Positions 47,820 through 58,700 of a DNA stretch of 64,000 nt are shown here, piece after piece (the stretch's first letter is position 1; each line of letters opens with the position of its first letter). This DNA is from Rhea pennata (lineage: Eukaryota; Chordata; Aves; Rheiformes; Rheidae). A model generated the notes under the pieces. It ran no database searches, was not told where the DNA came from, and saw nothing but the letters and a program-made list of their open reading frames with translations. Location of the stretch: positions 1,374,001 through 1,438,000 of the forward strand of contig NC_084682.1 in assembly GCF_028389875.1 (NCBI RefSeq). Direction: 5' to 3'. Position numbers and translations under genes: made by a program.

Positions 47820-50800
47820 CTGCCCAAACAGAACAAAAAAAAATTAGAATTATTCCACTTAAATGATTTCAATTTACTATAATTTCTTGCATACATTTGC
47901 TAGTTAAGAGGGAATATGCTCTGAGCTGCCTGTTCCTTAGTTCTAGCTGATCCCAAACTAAATTACACTAGAAGCTAGTTCTTTTAAGCTACAGCAGCAC
48001 AAAAATGGTAACTTGTTAGAATCATTACGGTACCATATGGTACTGATCACCTTGGCAACAGATCTGCGCAGATCTTCCAACAGCTATTTGGTGTACAACC
48101 TAAAGCAGAATAATTTCCTTTGATTATCTGATGAGTTGTTCTGATTTTATGTATTTGGGGATCTGTATACTTACATTATTTATTCACAAAGATAAGAAAG
48201 GAGTTTATCAGCTTCTAGATTTTACTGCTATTCCAGGAATGTTTAAACAAATAGTACCATAGGTAAATCAAATTCAAAAGCATCAAGTTGCAAGTCACAA
48301 TGAAGTTTTTTTTTTTTAAACAGAACTTTTAGCCAGTTTAAGGTTTGTATTGTATTGACTTTTTAGGGAAAACGTTTAAATGTATACTTGCCCTGCAGCT
48401 AGAACACTGCCATCGGTAGAAAAGGTACAGCAGAGCCCATTGTTCAAAGGTGCAACTTGTACAGGGTAATCTTCATCAATTCTCCAGAACCTCACCATTC
48501 TGAAAAGGGAAGAATTAAGTGATAAGTTACGAGAGTAGCCATTTAATTCTTCAAATTATTGTGCAGCATTAGAAAAAGTGGTCTGAAGCAGAATTTAAGA
48601 GTTTAATGAACACTTTAATATGCATGCATGGCATTTCAAATTTGCCTGAAATGCTGTAACTTCATTCCTAATATGTACCTTGACCAGCACATCTTCAACA
48701 ATTCTAATTGTGCCAGTTAAAGTAAAAGGTTGCATTCAACAGCACAAAGCAGCAATCTGGCCTGTAGATTTAGATAGCTGATCACTTAGTAAGTGGCACG
48801 TATGCTAACCAATCCTAACAATGCTTTGTTAAACAAACCCCAACATCTCCTTTAGACAATTTAATAGACACATTGTTATCTTGAGAAATCATTCTTTACC
48901 TTCTAAAATACGGTTCTTCAAAACAGGATTTGCAACATTAGCAGAAGTTAAATACCAGATCAGAGTAATATTCATTTTACTTTGGAATCTAAACTATACA
49001 AAAGGCTTAACTGCATTGCTAGCTCCATTTTCATTTTTCACTGTTAACTGAAAACAGAAAAATAGGGCTTGTAAATTTGTTACAGACTTAAGTTATTCAG
49101 ATCAGCTATCCTGTGAACAACTCTTTGTCTGTGTTCGGAATGAACATTAGCACATATCAGACAACTCATCTATTTTTACCAAGCCCAGAAGAACTAACTT
49201 CTCAGTTGGAAGGAAGAAGAAAAACCTTCATATTTAAAGCTGATGTTAGGTGGGAAGAATTAAAGTAGTCTAACAAATCTTTCCTCATACTTACTTATCA
49301 TCAGCAAGACTTGCAATATGTAGTCCATCGTGACTAAAAGATACAGATCTGACCCATCGGTCATTTGCTCCTCCAGCAAATATTGGAGTAGGAGGGGGAA
49401 ACAGATGCCTGGAGATAGACAAGATGCATAACTAAGTGTAATGCTCAAGAACTGTGTAAGAGTGTGCTTTAGCCATGACTAGCAAAGATGAAGAAGGAAA
49501 AATGGATTTAACATTTAACTGTGTAATCAGACGCAGAGGCTGAACTACAGTATCTTCTGTAGTACTGAACACTTGAGCTTTATTGAAGATGCTTAAATTA
49601 GTACACCTGAGAATACCAGTGCTTTAAATTATTTGTCAAATAGAAGAAAAACTTTCACTGTTCTGCCACTTTGGTATTTCTATCAGCTGAGCTTCTTCCC
49701 AAATCTAGTTATCAGTTAAACACATTAATTTTAAGTAGTTAACTTCACTCAGGAGAAAGGTTTCCAGATTTGATTACTTTACTTACCCAAACTCCATAAG
49801 AATAACTCCAATATATGGATCCCAGACATAAACTCGAGTATCGTAAGATGCAGTAGCCAGTAAAGCTCCATCAGGAGAAAACTCACAAGCTACAACATCA
49901 TTGTGATGTCCTTCTAGTTTCTGTATCATGCAATATTTATCCATATCCCAGAGAAAAACCTGCAATTAAAAAAGCTAATGTTATAGCTCTGCTCAGAGAT
50001 ACAATGACACATTTATTTTTATTATTTTTTTTAAGTATAGCTGCTAGTCTTATTTAGGATAATATTAAAATCAGGCATTATGAATTACTACAATTACAAA
50101 ATATGCTCAGTGTCATACTTGAATTAAGAATCAAATTTTTTTAAAAAAATAAAGCAGACATGCAAGGTCTAACTCAAGTTTGTTAAATGTTATTAACATA
50201 ATAAGCCAAAATGTAAGATAAAGGCAACATAATTTAAGCATGTAGCTTACTGAAATTGGTGTATTACAAAACTATTTTATTAAAATATGCAGAAATAAAT
50301 AGGGTTAAATGCTACAGTCCCCTCTTTTCAGTAACTACCAAAATTTTAAGAAATATACAGACAGAAAACGTAAGGTTAACATATTGTTACTCCAGTGGCA
50401 TCCCCTTTAAGATCACTTGTTTACAATTGGCTTGGATCACCAACGTCAGCCTAGGAAGAGAAACAGATACTGCAAGCAAAGAGAATTTTCACAGCCAAAA
50501 GTTATGTCTTTGGGAAAACAACAGGGAAGTATAACCACATTATTAGAAATTATTTATGCATTTTTAAATCAAGTCAACAATAAAAAAAAACAGTATTATA
50601 TTTTACCCAGCTTATTGCATATATTATAAAAATTGATAAAAGATAATAGTATTTTAGAATTTTACATACAGTTGTACATTATATGTAGTGAAAATGAAGA
50701 CTGCAGAATAATGTAATAAGGAAGAACTATGTACTGCAGCATGATTTTACAGAAAATACAAGTTTTTGGCATGAAATACTATATCTGTAGAAGAGCTTAT

Positions 50801-53800
50801 TCTTGATTTATCCCCAACTCAGTTTTACTGCACAGATTAAATACTGACATATATATGTTTGACCAAAGCAAATAGAGCTGTAGTGCCTCACATACTTCCT
50901 AAAACTGAACTATTATAATCAGTTATAAATGTGTTGATCAATTTCACCAGGAAGACCCCCAACATTCCACAAAACTGGAAATTTAGTTTTAGGAGTCAGT
51001 GTTTCACTGCTGTGAAAATTAAAAAAAAATAATAATAAAAGAAAGAAAGAAAGCAGAAAGTGGACATCAACCAGCACCTGCGTACGTACAGTACACCTTG
51101 CAGTCGAATGCAAGGTTACTTCATCCTATGGTAAAGTTCGCCCCCAGCCTGGTAGCCAGAGATGCCACTCTTTCTGCCCAGCTAACACCATTGTGCTCCT
51201 GTGTGAGTGGTGCCAGCTTAACCTCAATCACACCAATATTGCTGCCACCACCTGTGACAGGGAAAGCAAGAAGCTTATGGAAAACACAAAGCCTAAAGAT
51301 AAAGGTATACATCCACATCTGCTCTATTTAAAGAAAAAAAACAGAACCCAGACCTCAACTATTCTCTATCAAATTGCACTGATAGCTTGCTTTAATGTAT
51401 AAAATGCATTTGAACAGTTATCCTTACGAAGTAGTATTCAGTGCTCATATTGTTTTTACTCAGCACCACTAGACTTTGTTAAACTACAAAAAAAATTAAC
51501 TAGACTGAATTCCCTATTCTACTATACTGACTCCTCGGTGCTAAGAAAAGCAGCTTATTGTATATGTGCTTTACCTGCACTGCTTTCAGTTCTCTAGCAG
51601 GACATTAGAATACAGATGAAAATAAAACCAGTATGCTGTTCTTCATTCTAGATCTTTAGACACAAGAGTGTCTTTTGTATTGGAGAACATGTAGAAACAT
51701 TTTTGTTCAGCAGGAGATACCATGACTGGCTCAGACTTTGAAAAGTCCTTTTCATTGAGCAGGAAATAGAAAGGATAAAATCAATAGCAAAATAGTTGTA
51801 TACATTAATCTAAGCATCTTTTAACACTGGAAGCTTTAGTCATCTTTGTTTTTATACTATATACATGTGCAGAACTACTTCTCAAGAAATGCTTAAAGTT
51901 TCTTCAACTAAAAGCAGTGCAAGTTCAATTCATAAATCAGTGTCTCTGCACCATGTGCTAGTTTTATTTCATGCACTTTTACATCATCATAAAGTATTAG
52001 AAGTTCATGACACCGAGCACAAGCTTAATGTTACTTAGATTTAAAATGATTATGCACACAATTCAGTAGACTTAAGGAACAAGAAACTGACACATACTGC
52101 TTTACTAGCTCCAACAGAACAGAGAATGGAAGAGTCTGGAGAGAATGCACAGCCATATACCCAGTTCTGGTGTCCTCTTAATACTTTCATCATATTTCCT
52201 AAGAAAGACAGACATTTCTGTAAGAATTGGTTCAAGATTCCTAATCCAATATGAACTGCTTTTCCAGTTAGTTTTTCCCTTTATGAAATGTCATACTCTT
52301 TTTCCAAATGACATCTTGCAGTGTTATTTTACACTCAAATAAAAGGTGGCCTGTCATGCAGCCTCCAAATCCTTTCTCCCTATTCAAAAAGTCAGTTCAT
52401 ACACTCTTAACCCACTGCCAGCCTGTACTTTCAGGGCACACACAGAGAAAGTATTTCAAGGGAACATAGGGAGCAAGTGTCTAATAAAAGGAACTTAATT
52501 TTTTAAGAAATGTAGACCCAACTGAGTTTATGATAGTGACTAGAGGAGTGTGTTTTCATATTTTTCCTAGGTATTACATCAGATGAACTTCTTAAATGCA
52601 TACCATCATCTTTCAGGTCCCACACTCTCAGTGTTTTATCTCTTGATGCAGACACTAAGATCAAGCTGCCATCTGGAGCAAAGGTTAGATCTCTAACAAC
52701 TTCTGTATGGTCCATAAGGTTAAGGAGGAGCTTTCCTGTTACGTGAAAACATCACAGTTTAAAACGAAGGATTATAGAGTAGCCTTTATTCCAATTAAAT
52801 CCCTTATGGAAAAACTAAAGTCAAAGCAAAATCACAAGAACTTCTGAACATAGGCAGAACAATACAGAGCTACAGCAAATATTCTTTGTAGAAATCCTTC
52901 ACACAGTAAAATGCATGTGCATCTTTAGATTCTTGTGTCTTGAAGAGCAACTTCCTTTAAAGCTAATAAATTCTTAAACAAATCTATATATTAGAATCAC
53001 ATGCCTGACAAATGAGACAAGATTTGTCTTTGATATGCCTCTGCATGCTGAACTTATCTGTTATTTTATCCTATAAACCAAACTCAGTAGTGATTAGTTT
53101 CATTTTTAAAACTGGAAAGTTTTCTCCCAAATGTGTTACCAGATAGCTTATGAGATTCCGATTTCAGGTTTGGTCCCTTATCACTTAAGCAATATTTATC
53201 TTAAAAAAAAATCCTCATCAACATAAATTCTTCCTCATACTCAAGAACTGAAAGCAACTTCCCATTTTGAAAGCTTCCTTTATTTGAAAGTATCTTAAAA
53301 CTACAATCCAGCAGAACATTTTAGAGTAAGCAAGTGGTGTTGCTCTTACTCACCTACTTAACCATTTTGGAGCAATGAGGCTTTATTATTCATCAATTAT
53401 ATCTCAGAAGCATAACCTGAGCCTCTTACTTCTTCAAACAATATTTGAACACTTCTAGTTGCAGGAATTATGCTATTTTTAGATTACTAAAGTTGCATTC
53501 AAGTTCAATTCCCAATTAAAATTCTGTAAGTGATTTATTCTATGCATTAATGATGTTACTGCTACATAAAGTGACACAGAAATGCAAACTTCCGCTTGTA
53601 TACTCTACCTGTATATACATCCCATATCTTGATGCGCCCATTGTTCAAGCCTGTTGCAAGTAGAAGCTGGTCTTGCCCAAATTTGAAACGGTGCCATTCT
53701 ATATTCACACAGCGGCTCTGCTTTTCAGGCACTGAAGACCCAAAAGCAAGACTCCAGACTATATCACCACAGTCTATTATATGTTCACAAGGCTTATTCT

Positions 53801-55639
53801 TCTGACTGCCGTCGCTGTTTTGTCTTGGAAGTCTTGTACTGATTGAATTTGCCACATTCTTTGTGCCATGCAACAAGCTGTAAAACAAACAATAGTATAA
53901 AACATGTCTTTTAATATAAAAATAATGTAAAATAGTTTTACATCATGTAATGTTCAGAATACAACAGAACTACAGGTTCTAACCTCATTAAAATGTAATC
54001 TACAAGTGAAAATAAAGTGTGCCTTTTGGAATTTAGCTGGTATTCTAAAAAGAATAGTAAGGAAACAGCTTTCCCTTTGAATAAATTCCTAGAAGTTAAC
54101 ACCAAATAGTTCTTTCTGATAAGAAACTATAAAGTCCAAATCTGCTTTAGAATGAAAAGGAAAGTTGAAGACTTACTTCCTCTTATTTTAGCGCATCTAA
54201 AGTAATTAATAAATCACTCCTGCATAACATTAGTGATCCAGGTGTTGCCCTTGCTGACCACAGAATCCTCCAAGATGAGGAGACAATAACTCATACATTA
54301 GATTAAGGAATTAAATAATGCTGTTTTTTCCCCACAGACATCAAAGCCCAAAAAGCCAAAATAGAAACTTTAATCTACTATCTCCTATTTTGAAATTCTT
54401 AAGTTTTTCAGATCAGTTCAAAGCTATATGGTTTTATCTTACAAGTTATTAAGGCACTGGGACCAGGGAACCAACTTCACTATGCGATGTCCTTGTGACC
54501 AAGCAAAGTATGAGCCATCAGGAGCAAATGCAACAGTCCAGTTTTCACGTCCACACTTCTTGTCAAAAGGAGAAGTTGGGGCTAAGAGTTCTCCTACAGT
54601 ACGTGACCGAGCTAAAAAACAAAAACAAAAAGGAAATTTCATTAAAAAAGATTAAACTCAGCATATTTAAAAAATCTTAAAAAGGAACTGGGCAATATGT
54701 TACTTAAATATTTTGCTTTTATTTTATGTGAAACTTACAGTAAGGGGGGGGCAGTGTCTTATTGCCACTATATAACCAACGAAAACAGTAAGCATCAGCT
54801 GCAAAAGAGATTAAGTCACTAAAGAGAAACAGCATAGTCTTAAAATTTCCTTGTTGTCATGTAAGTAATATCACATCTTGATGCCAGAAGTACAACTGAA
54901 ATCATCAATTTACTGAGAACAGCTCTTATTTAAATTACTCTAACTATAGCAGTACAATTATGCTCCAGTTGCACTTCAAACTGAGTCCAGTGAATAAGCT
55001 GCTTAGTAGTGAATTTTTTCTCAACTTTTAGCCACTTAAAAGACAAATACGAATAGAATTAGGTACTTTAGTATCCAGCCTCTCCCTCAGAAAAAATAAC
55101 TTTAGCAACAACCCAAGGAAACACGCTGTGTGATCAGATTGGGTTGGTTCTTCCCTGCTTTATAACGTGACTGGATACAGAAGAGTTTCTCTCTGCGGCT
55201 CAAGCTGGGGGTGCAGGTGCGAAGAGACCTTATCAGAGCTTTCGACGAAGCCCGTCTCCGGAGCGCGCGCAGAGTCACGGCGACGCCTCCACACGGCCCC
55301 TGCGGCGTCCATCGCCGGCGAATTCCGGGCGCCGCCGCGGCCGTGCGGGGCCCCGCGGCCGCCATGGCCGCCGCTCGCCCCGCGCTCCTCGTGGCAGGAG
55401 GGCAGCGGCTTTACATAAGCGCTGCTCCACGACAGTTTTTCATCCCTTGGCGCAAGGGCACCGCCTGGGCCGAAGGAGGCTGAAGCTCCGTGCCGCCCTC
55501 ACCTGAGGGCTGCCCCGCCGCGGCGCCCATGGCGGGAGGCAGCCGCCCGCGGCCCCCCCGCCGCCCAGCCCCGGCGCGGCCCCCGCGGCCGCCCCTCACC
55601 GATGAGCTTCTCGTTGATATTCAAGGGAAAGCTGGCCAT
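47660..55639 (-). CDS. WSB1: WSB1, WD repeat and SOCS box-containing protein 1 (complete, 9 coding exons)
   Basis: WSB1 (also called SWiP-1, known from chick as a Hedgehog-responsive gene) is the substrate receptor of a Cullin-5/elongin B-C/Rbx ubiquitin ligase. Known substrates in mammals and birds include type 2 deiodinase and HIPK2. Nine exons join in frame to 1266 nt, giving 421 residues plus TAA, the length of the mammalian protein. Residues 1-120 are the N-terminal part (MASFPLNINEKLI). WD repeats occupy roughly 120-380, with visible cores such as GRIKIWD, KTLRVWDLKDD, AVFLWDMDKY, TRVYVWDP, MVRFWRID and SVYFWA. The C-terminal SOCS box has a BC box (SLQHLCRMAIR, 386-396) and a Cul5 box (LPIPSKVVEFL, 407-417). 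All introns are GT-AG except intron 8, which best fits GC-AG. An in-frame TAG directly precedes the ATG, so the start is fixed. The order of WSB1 upstream of KSR1 matches mammals. Confidence 0.97.
47820..48391 (-). other. WSB1: WSB1 intron 8 (probable GC-AG intron)
   Basis: This 572-nt intron starts GCAAGT and ends GGGCAG. The GC donor keeps the known AAGT-x-DGS protein sequence and the 421-residue length. Confidence 0.8.
48392..48499 (-). CDS. WSB1: WSB1 coding exon 8 (GC donor)
   Basis: It covers residues 333-369 (MVRFWRIDEDYPVQVAPL to SVLAAG). The acceptor is CTTTTCAG. The exon ends CAGG before GCAAGT, the consensus of GC-AG introns. A canonical GT lies 4 nt further on, but using it requires a different acceptor to stay in frame. 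Confidence 0.9.
48500..49294 (-). other. WSB1: WSB1 intron 7
   Basis: GT-AG intron of 795 nt, AT-rich, with nothing recognisable in it. Confidence 0.9.
49295..49408 (-). CDS. WSB1: WSB1 coding exon 7
   Basis: It covers residues 295-333 (HLFPPPTPIFAGGANDRW to SLADD). The acceptor is ATCTCCAG and the donor is GATAA|GTAAGT. Confidence 0.97.
49409..49786 (-). other. WSB1: WSB1 intron 6
   Basis: GT-AG intron of 378 nt with nothing recognisable in it. Confidence 0.9.
49787..49959 (-). CDS. WSB1: WSB1 coding exon 6
   Basis: It covers residues 238-295 (VFLWDMDKY, KLEGHHNDVVACEFSPDGA, TRVYVWDP). The acceptor is AATTGCAG and the donor is TTGG|GTAAGT. Confidence 0.97.
49960..52097 (-). other. WSB1: WSB1 intron 5
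   Basis: This is the longest WSB1 intron (2138 nt, GT-AG). It includes an A-rich/GAAA simple tract at about 51021-51054. Next to it is a less AT-rich segment (51061-51330) that is open in more than one frame on both strands. Confidence 0.9.
52098..52198 (-). CDS. WSB1: WSB1 coding exon 5
   Basis: It covers residues 204-237 (MMKVLRGHQNWVYGCAFSPD to GASKA). It ends at a codon boundary before the donor GCA|GTATGT. Confidence 0.97.
52199..52603 (-). other. WSB1: WSB1 intron 4
   Basis: GT-AG intron of 405 nt with nothing recognisable in it. Confidence 0.9.
52604..52735 (-). CDS. WSB1: WSB1 coding exon 4
   Basis: It covers residues 160-204 and contains a full WD repeat (DHTEVVRDLTFAPDGS to LRVWDLKDDG). 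The acceptor is GTAACAG and the donor is GATG|GTATGC. Confidence 0.97.
52736..53608 (-). other. WSB1: WSB1 intron 3
   Basis: GT-AG intron of 873 nt, AT-rich, with nothing recognisable in it. Confidence 0.9.
53609..53877 (-). CDS. WSB1: WSB1 coding exon 3
   Basis: It covers residues 70-160, including FLLHGTKN, RLPRQNSDG, HIIDCGDIVWSLAFGSSVP and the first WD core GRIKIWDVYTG. The acceptor is TTTTACAG and the donor is ACAG|GTAGAG. Confidence 0.97.
53878..54442 (-). other. WSB1: WSB1 intron 2
   Basis: GT-AG intron of 565 nt, AT-rich, with nothing recognisable in it. Confidence 0.9.
54443..54611 (-). CDS. WSB1: WSB1 coding exon 2
   Basis: It covers residues 14-70, including GELLAP, FDKKCGRENWTVAFAPDGS and WSQGHRIVKLVPW. 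The acceptor is TTTTTTAG and the donor is AACTT|GTAAGA. The frame joins exon 1 as Ile-Ala. Confidence 0.96.
54612..55599 (-). other. WSB1: WSB1 intron 1
   Basis: GT-AG intron of 988 nt. Its first 400 nt (about 55.2-55.6 kb) belong to the CpG island. The rest is AT-rich. No further gene was seen in it. Confidence 0.9.
55600..55639 (-). CDS. WSB1: WSB1 coding exon 1
   Basis: It encodes MASFPLNINEKLI plus the first base of codon 14. The donor is ATCG|GTGAGG. TAG immediately precedes the ATG in frame, and the start context is T at -3 and G at +4, only moderate. Confidence 0.95.
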
Positions 55640-55738
55640 CTACGGAGCAGCGGCTCGGGCGCGGAGCGGGACCTGCGGCACGACCGGGCGCAATGGAGCG
55701 ACAGCGACCGCCGCTCGCCAGAGACGCAGCCACTGGGA

Positions 55739-55751
55739 CAAAATGGCCGCC
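55739..55751 (+). promoter_or_regulatory. WSB1: YY1-like motif in the WSB1 promoter
   Basis: CAAAATGGCCGCC is close to the YY1 core (CAAGATGGCGGC). It lies 100 nt upstream of the WSB1 ATG, the usual place for YY1 at or just after the start of CpG-island promoters. Confidence 0.4.
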
Positions 55752-58700
55752 GCGGCGCGGGGTGTAGCGCGGCGGCGGGGGGGAGGGCGGGAGGCGGCGG
55801 CCGCGGTCCGCCCCGGCCGCGCCGCGCCTCGCCGCGCCCTCCCGCGCCTCCATTCCGCCGCCCCTGCGGCCTGCCCCTCGTCCTTCACGCTCTGCCTTTC
55901 TCAGCTTTCCCCTTAATTTATCTTATTCGTCTTAATTTATCCTCAGCAGCGCTGTTAGTCCCGTCTCGTGCTGCAGCTCGCTGCCCGGCGTGGCCTTGCG
56001 CCGCCATCCTCGCCGTGACGGGCTTCCCCGCGGCGGCTGGGCCTCTCCACCCTCCGAAAAGCACCGCGCGCTCCTGCCGAGGATTGAAGCACACAGCCTG
56101 ACAGCAGCCCGTCTTGTAAAGGAAAAAAAAACCTCCCGGAGTTGCTTAAAATGTACCCCGCCCTAAGTAAAAAACACGATGTAGCTGCGTTTGGGGGGAA
56201 AACGGTAGCCGACAGTGCTGAAGCAAGATCGGACTGTCGCGCCATCGTGGTGAGGTCCGCAGCCGTGGTTTTAGCCACCACTCTCAGCCCTGTCTGTGCC
56301 AAAAGATGAGTCACCTTTTAGCTGTATTAGGGAGCTAAATTTATTGTGTCTGGATCCCCCAAAACACGAGTGCTCACAGCACCGATGAGAATCGTAGCAG
56401 CTCTGCCCGTATTGCGGTCAGGAGGCTTTTCACAGCTGCTCCCACGGGGACGTACGGCGGTCGCGGTCGTGTTGGCAAACTGCATAGTTCTCGGTAGGGT
56501 AAGGAATGTTCTTCTGTTGCTTAAAAATCCAACAAGCGGCAGTTAACATTCCTCCCTGGGTGAGTTAGACAGATACTGCCTCCATTATCTGCTCGCCGGG
56601 TTGTGACATCCTCCGTGTCCGCCGAGAGTGGGACTGCCAGGCGGCACGTCAGCCGGCGTGGGCCTTTGAGCTTGTGTGAGCACCGTGGAATGGATGCGGG
56701 ATACGCCCTTGACTTTGTTTTTCCTATCCAGGGGCTGGAAGACTCTCAGGAGCACTTTCTGCTCTTTCTTTCATATTGCTGTTATCTTAGTGTCTAAATC
56801 CAACAAGATCTGGGTTATGGTAGAGTTCTGAATTTTCTGTTGAAGTTGTTGGGGTTGTCCATGAACTACTCAGGGAGAAAGAGACCCTGAGGCTACCTCA
56901 TTCACTGCATGATTTTGAATTAACATCTATATATTCTCCTTTCTCTTTCACTTCCTTTTCCTCTTTTTTTTCTCCTTCTGCATGTCCAAATTTGACCCCT
57001 GTTCTGACACTAGATGACTCTTTCCTTGCTTTCTTTTTGTACTTCCAAAAAGCAGATAGCAGGATAATTAACTGCAGATATTATGGAATAACTATGATTT
57101 TATTCCAAAGCAATAGTTTAACTGACATAGCTGTAAGGATCAGCTATTTTGCAGCAGCAATATCCAGAAATTGCACTTATGTAAACAAAGCCAATGAAGC
57201 ATGATTGAAATCATGGGGTGGAGCAATGTCAAAGCAAGGAGCAGGAAGGAGGTTTGAATATCTATGGTGGTCCAAGTGCTACCATGACTCAGTTCACATG
57301 TTTATCGTATCTGGTTTGTATAATACTCTCTTAGCACATCTTAGCGCCGAAGCGTCACAGTACTTTTTAGCAGTTTTCTAGCTCCATCAGTTCTCTCTTG
57401 GCTGCAGATAGAAAAGCCTGAAACAGCTATCTGCAGCTAACCCCTCAACAGCTTCTTCTAACAAGGGAGATTTGTAGCCAGTAAGTATTGTGAAATGATG
57501 TTTTGGAGTTACTCATAAATTGTGAATGTTTGAACCAGGCCATCTCATAGCTGAGGTGACTCACTTCATAAGATTTCTCCTGCAGGCCTGAGCTCCAAAT
57601 GCAGTCGGAATAAGGCTCTGTTCTGTTTGCTTACCTTGAGGGGCTGTGGTATCCCGGACAAGAGAACAGACACATTACACAGTTTTGTACCGTGTTACTG
57701 GCTTGCTTGATAGTTTTCTTAAAAGAAGCGAAGTATTTGGCAATTTATTTATTCTGTATGTAGTGCTTCAATAATCAATCTTTTTCCCGCAGTGTGCTTT
57801 TTACTCATTAATATAATAGATTTGAGAGCCAGAAGATATAATTAGAACTGTTATTCTGGTCTTTGTATTACATGGAATTTAGTGTCATCTAATTTAATGC
57901 ATCTTCAAACACTGAGCAGTTTTAAGAGTTAGATTGTTGTTTAGCTGTTACAACACTGGAGTCCAAATGCTGGCCTTTGAACTTGCCAATCCACATTCTC
58001 TGTGTTAAGGACACAGTGGCACAGTGTGGTGTGTAAATTGCCAGGCTTTTGCAGGCTCATTAGAAATTGTCTTCACAGACTGTTCTAGAGACTTTACCAA
58101 CCCCTTCTCCCTACATACCTCACTGCAATGGAAGTTGCCTCATGTCTGAGGGATGTGTAGAAGAGGAGGAAAGCTAGGTGCTGTCTGCAGGCTACCAGCT
58201 GAATCATTCTGGTCGGTAAAGATATCTTCTTAAAAAGCACTCAAAACTTGAGGAGATAAAGAATCCACACTTCCCTTCCTCTGAGCCCTTGTCGTGTTTA
58301 TTTGCCTTGTAAGTGAACAAAACTGGATTATTTTTCAGATAATTTGTGTGCTTTCTGGTGAGGCTTGGTTATGGAATCAAGGGTGGCACCAGGCTGCATA
58401 CCCCACACAGTCACATGTTGCGAGGGCCTGTAAGACTGTGCGAATGACTCCAGGCTGATTTATGTGTTTTCCATTATCCTCCTTTGTGGACGCAGCTGCC
58501 AAGTCTGCACAGTGCTGTTCAGCTGGGAAGCTAATAAACTCATTGCCATCTTTTTCCATCAAGACGTTACAGACTAGAATAAACTTTCATAAATGAAAGA
58601 GGACTTTTTTGTCTGCCCGATTTGAAAGTATTTTCTAAGAACCAGGTTACATGATTTTTCCCTAGGTTGTTAAAGCACCAGGATCTGCTTATTTAACATT

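Larger units (their letters stand above)
55190..56090. promoter_or_regulatory. WSB1: WSB1 CpG island / promoter
   Basis: A GC- and CpG-dense block covers WSB1 exon 1, the start of intron 1 and about 450 bp upstream. No TATA or CCAAT box is clear. A GC box (CCGCCCC, about 55810) and a YY1-like site (55739-55751) lie upstream of the start codon. The exact transcription start is not visible. Confidence 0.75.

Noticed and set aside
55490-56101. 203-codon plus-strand frame over the WSB1 promoter
   Set aside because: It is antisense to WSB1 exon 1 and its CpG island. The Pro/Arg/Ala-rich translation is typical of GC-rich chance frames.
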